A stretch of 64,000 nt of DNA from Thalassolituus hydrocarboniclasticus (GTDB lineage Bacteria > Pseudomonadota > Gammaproteobacteria > Pseudomonadales > Oceanobacteraceae): assembly GCF_025345565.1 (NCBI RefSeq), contig NZ_CP054475.1, positions 3,513,129 through 3,577,128 of the forward strand, in the 5' to 3' direction. Shown here piece by piece: positions 61,411-64,000 of the stretch. Numbering within the stretch: the stretch's first letter is position 1; every line of letters begins with the position of its first letter. The translations under genes were made by a program, and so were the position numbers. The notes under the pieces were generated by a model. The model was given only the letters and a program-made list of their open reading frames with translations, had not been told where the DNA came from and did no database searches.

Positions 61411-61430
61411 TGGCTCAGCGGGCTGAGCCA
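61411..61430 (-). repeat. Inverted repeat across the secY stop codon
   Basis: TGGCTCAGC (61411-61419) and GCTGAGCCA (61422-61430) pair around two bases. The secY TGA falls in the left arm. It may slow ribosomes or protect the 3' end of the secY message; it is not a T-tailed terminator. Confidence 0.5.
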
Positions 61431-62734
61431 AAATTCTTCAGATTTGCTTTCTTCATCAGCGATTCGTACTGGTGTGACATCAGGTGCGATTGAACCTGAG
61501 CCATGAAATCCATTACGACCACAACCACGATCAATAACGATGTGCCACCGAAGTAGAAAGGTACATCTGCAGCGACTACCAGGAACTGAGGCATCAGACA
61601 CACCGCGGCAATGTACAGCGAACCGAACAGAGTCAGGCGTCCTAAGACAGCATCAATATACTTGGCAGTCTGAATGCCCGGGCGGATACCCGGAATGAAA
61701 GCACCAGACTTCTTCAGGTTTTCGGCAACATCTTTCGGGTTGAACATCAACGCCGTATAGAAGTAGCAGAAGAAAATAATACCGGCAGCGAACAGTACGA
61801 TGTACAGCGGCTGGCTTGGCGCCAGAGCCATACTGATGTCCTGCAGCCACTCCATACCCTCGCCCTGGCCAAACCACGTTCCCAGCGACGCAGGGAACAA
61901 CAGCAGGCTTGAAGCAAAGATCGCAGGAATTACACCGGCCATATTAAGTTTCAGCGGTAAATGACTTGTCTGTGCCGCAAACATCTGACGACCCTGCTGA
62001 CGTTTTGCGTAGTTAATGGTGATGCGACGCTGGCCGCGCTCAACAAAGACTACGAAACCGATCACCACGACTGCCAGGGCAGCAATAACCAGCAATACCA
62101 GAATATTCAGGTCACCCTGACGCGCAGACTCGAAAGCCTGACCAATTGCACTCGGCAGACCAGCAACAATACCGGCGAAGATCAGGATAGAGATGCCATT
62201 ACCGATACCACGTTCGGTAACCTGCTCACCCAGCCACATCATGAACACTGCACCTGCCACGAAGGAAGGTACGGCGGCGATGTAGAAATCAATGCCCGAA
62301 GAGAAAGTAACGCCCTGGCCGGCAAGGCCGGCCGAGACGCCGAAGGCCTGAATCGTTGCAAGCAGTACAGTACCGTAACGGGTGTACTGGGTAATCTTGC
62401 GACGACCGGCTTCGCCTTCTTTCTTCAACTGTTCCAGCTGCGGACTCACCGCCGTCAGCAATTGCATGATAATGGAAGCAGAGATATAGGGCATGATACC
62501 CAGCGCAAGAATACTCATGCGCTCCAGTGCACCACCGGAGAACATGTTGAACATCTCCAGGATTGTGCCCTGGTTCTGCTCGAATAAACGTGCCAATGCT
62601 TCCGGATTAATACCTGGCACCGGGATATGGGTGCCAATCCGATATACTACAATCGCCAGGAGCACGAAGCGGATGCGTGACCAGAGTTCAGTCAGTCCGC
62701 TTTGCATGCCCTGTGGGAGTCCTTGCCTAGCCAT
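61415..62734 (-). CDS. secY: Protein translocase subunit SecY
   Basis: 439 residues with ten membrane segments. [20 protein letters not shown] and [20 protein letters not shown] (long runs; key residues GIMPYI and ENLKK) are SecY blocks. It forms the translocon channel. The ATG overlaps the rplO stop by one base (TAATG). Confidence 0.97.
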   Translation of the reverse strand: MARQGLPQGMQSGLTELWSRIRFVLLAIVVYRIGTHIPVPGINPEALARLFEQNQGTILEMFNMFSGGALERMSILALGIMPYISASIIMQLLTAVSPQLEQLKKEGEAGRRKITQYTRYGTVLLATIQAFGVSAGLAGQGVTFSSGIDFYIAAVPSFVAGAVFMMWLGEQVTERGIGNGISILIFAGIVAGLPSAIGQAFESARQGDLNILVLLVIAALAVVVIGFVVFVERGQRRITINYAKRQQGRQMFAAQTSHLPLKLNMAGVIPAIFASSLLLFPASLGTWFGQGEGMEWLQDISMALAPSQPLYIVLFAAGIIFFCYFYTALMFNPKDVAENLKKSGAFIPGIRPGIQTAKYIDAVLGRLTLFGSLYIAAVCLMPQFLVVAADVPFYFGGTSLLIVVVVVMDFMAQVQSHLMSHQYESLMKKANLKNFGSAR

Positions 62735-63168
62735 TAGTCTTCGACCTTTCCACCGGCTGCTTCAATAGCAGCTTTTGCGCCTTGAGTGACTTTCAGACCT
62801 TTGATGGTCAAAGCCTTCTTGACTTCACCAGACAGAATCACGCGAGCTTCTTTGATCTTCTCGCCGATTACGTCTGCAGCTTTCAGTGCTGCCAGATCTA
62901 CAACATCGCCTTCAACCAGAGCCAGTTCGTTCAGACGGATCTCTGCAACGTACTGTGCTTTGCGTGAAGTAAAGCCAAATTTTGGCAGACGACGGTGGAT
63001 AGGCATCTGACCGCCTTCAAAGCCCGGAGCCACTTTACCGCCGGAGCGTGATTTCTGACCTTTGTGACCACGGCCACCAGTCTTACCCAGACCGGAACCG
63101 ATACCACGGCCAACACGCTTAGGAGCAGGCTTCGAACCAGGAGCTGGGCTCAATTCGTTGAGACGCAT
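62734..63168 (-). CDS. rplO: Ribosomal protein L15
   Basis: 144 residues. [20 protein letters not shown] and the Gly/Arg-rich [20 protein letters not shown] are the L15 N-terminus. It lies between rpmD and secY. Confidence 0.98.
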   Translation of the reverse strand: MRLNELSPAPGSKPAPKRVGRGIGSGLGKTGGRGHKGQKSRSGGKVAPGFEGGQMPIHRRLPKFGFTSRKAQYVAEIRLNELALVEGDVVDLAALKAADVIGEKIKEARVILSGEVKKALTIKGLKVTQGAKAAIEAAGGKVED

Positions 63169-63169
63169 A

Positions 63170-63355
63170 TTACTCCCCTTCTACCTTAACCATGTATTGA
63201 ACTTGGTTGATCATGCCGCGTACAGATGGAGTATCTTCCAGCTCAACGGTATGACCAATACGACGCAGACCCAGGCCTTGCATGGTTGCACGGTGCTTTG
63301 GCAGCTTGCCAATGGTGCTCCGTGTCTGGGTCACTTTTACGGTTTTCTTAGCCAT
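63170..63355 (-). CDS. rpmD: Ribosomal protein L30
   Basis: 61 residues. [20 protein letters not shown] is the L30 pattern (key TLxxS-IG). It separates rpsE and rplO as in other bacteria, with one base to rplO. Confidence 0.97.
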   Translation of the reverse strand: MAKKTVKVTQTRSTIGKLPKHRATMQGLGLRRIGHTVELEDTPSVRGMINQVQYMVKVEGE

Positions 63356-63361
63356 AACGTA

Positions 63362-63871
63362 TTACCCCAGGATCTCTTCTACGGACTTACCGCGCTTGGC
63401 AGCTACTTCTTCCGGAGACTTCATTTGTGCCAGACCATTGAAGGTTGCACGAACAACGTTTACCGGGTTGGTAGAGCCATAGCACTTAGCCAATACGTTT
63501 TTAACACCAACCATCTCCAGAACGGCGCGCATTGCACCGCCGGCGATGATACCGGTACCTTCAGAGGCCGGCTGCATGTAAATCTGTGCGCCAGAGTGAC
63601 GGGCACGGACAGGATACTGCAGAGTGTTGCCGTCCAGCTGAACATTGACCATGTTGCGCTTAGCCTGTTCCATCGCCTTTTGAATTGCCAGAGGCACTTC
63701 ACGGGACTTACCACGACCAAAACCAACACGACCATTGCCGTCGCCAACCACGGTCAGAGCGGTAAAGGCGAAAATACGACCACCTTTTACCACTTTGGCT
63801 ACGCGGTTTACCTGAACCAGCTTCTCTTGCAGTTCACTTTCGTTACGTTCTACACGTTCATTATTTGCCAT
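63362..63871 (-). CDS. rpsE: Ribosomal protein S5
   Basis: 169 residues. The double-stranded RNA-binding region [20 protein letters not shown] and [20 protein letters not shown] are S5 hallmarks. It contributes to decoding accuracy. It follows rplR by 11 bases. Confidence 0.98.
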   Translation of the reverse strand: MANNERVERNESELQEKLVQVNRVAKVVKGGRIFAFTALTVVGDGNGRVGFGRGKSREVPLAIQKAMEQAKRNMVNVQLDGNTLQYPVRARHSGAQIYMQPASEGTGIIAGGAMRAVLEMVGVKNVLAKCYGSTNPVNVVRATFNGLAQMKSPEEVAAKRGKSVEEILG

Positions 63872-63882
63872 GATCTTTACCC

Positions 63883-64000
63883 TTAGAATTCCAGGCCGCT
63901 TTCACGAGCCGCGTCAGCCAGAGCTTTAACACGACCATGGTATTTAAAACCAGAACGATCGAACGCAACTTTAGTGATGCCAGCGGCTTTCGCACGCTCA
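63883..64000 (-). CDS. rplR: Ribosomal protein L18, C-terminal part
   Basis: The last ~38 residues, ending [20 protein letters not shown] then ARESGLEF, match L18. The 5' part lies beyond the window. It precedes rpsE on the same strand, the normal spc-operon order. Confidence 0.95.
   Translation of the reverse strand, partial: ERAKAAGITKVAFDRSGFKYHGRVKALADAARESGLEF

Noticed and set aside
61961-62587. 208-codon open frame on the plus strand
   Set aside because: It is antisense to secY, whose identity and order are certain.
1-64000. CRISPR arrays, tRNA, rRNA, insertion sequences, att sites
   Set aside because: No repeated spacer pattern, cloverleaf-like tail, transposase motif or long terminal inverted repeat was found by eye on either strand.

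Overview
The window looks like the chromosome of a marine gammaproteobacterium, most likely an Oceanospirillales/Oceanospirillaceae relative (Thalassolituus/Oceanobacter type). This is inferred from the gene content and arrangement: a canonical gammaproteobacterial spc-alpha ribosomal operon end, the tesA/ybbA/ybbP locus, a cydPABX-ybgE operon, a secreted lipase with its foldase, many c-di-GMP proteins and moderate GC. No insertion sequence, prophage, CRISPR array, tRNA or rRNA was seen. Coding density is high.

Layout. 1-3.7 kb: the tail of a PAP2-type phosphatase, a non-coding stretch with a cluster of DnaA-box-like 9-mers, then an Ada-like repair protein, a transglutaminase-like protein, an AraC regulator and a NUDIX hydrolase on the minus strand. 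3.7-10.4 kb: a translationally coupled Baeyer-Villiger-type monooxygenase and patatin lipase, a divergent metallo-beta-lactamase-fold hydrolase, a DUF898 membrane protein paired with an M48 metalloprotease, and a hotdog thioesterase. 10.4-17.8 kb: a complete heme uptake operon in the order hmuR, a tandem-domain HmuY-like lipoprotein, hmuS, hmuT, hmuU, hmuV, with a Fur-box-like site in front. 17.9-24.5 kb: small unknown proteins, a TPR/DUF4124 protein, a lipid kinase, a small gene behind a strong Fur-box match, a CZB-domain protein, an ABC-type binding protein and a COG0523 GTPase behind a Zur-box-like palindrome.

24.5-34 kb: the ybbP/ybbA ABC system divergent from tesA, a GGDEF-EAL protein, an inositol monophosphatase-family enzyme, and lipase plus lipase foldase. 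34-42.8 kb: a membrane diguanylate cyclase, a nitronate monooxygenase-like protein, a Cpx-like two-component system, a ComFB protein, a CBS protein, an HD-GYP-like phosphodiesterase, a DksA/TraR zinc-finger protein and a potassium channel. 42.9-49.4 kb: OsmC, a DUF3365 c-type heme protein and a rhodanese downstream of the cytochrome bd operon, which is divergent from a sigma-54 activator with a cysteine-rich PAS domain. 49.6-58.2 kb: a 1242-residue PilZ-DUF1631-GGDEF-EAL protein with degenerate catalytic motifs, a four-gene TRAP transporter operon with a TatT lipoprotein, and an HSL-family esterase. 58.2-64 kb: rplR (partial), rpsE, rpmD, rplO, secY, rpmJ, rpsM, rpsK, rpsD, rpoA, rplQ.

Three themes link the window. 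The first is metal homeostasis: heme uptake, two Fur-type sites and one Zur-type site. The second is c-di-GMP signalling, with synthesis, hydrolysis and likely receptor proteins. The third is microaerobic or redox-stress respiration: cytochrome bd with its small subunits, next to a likely redox-responsive sigma-54 regulator and a rhodanese-heme protein-OsmC operon. The strongest candidates for something undescribed are the giant PilZ-DUF1631 protein, the sigma-54/cytochrome bd pairing, the tandem HmuY lipoprotein and the DnaA-box cluster.
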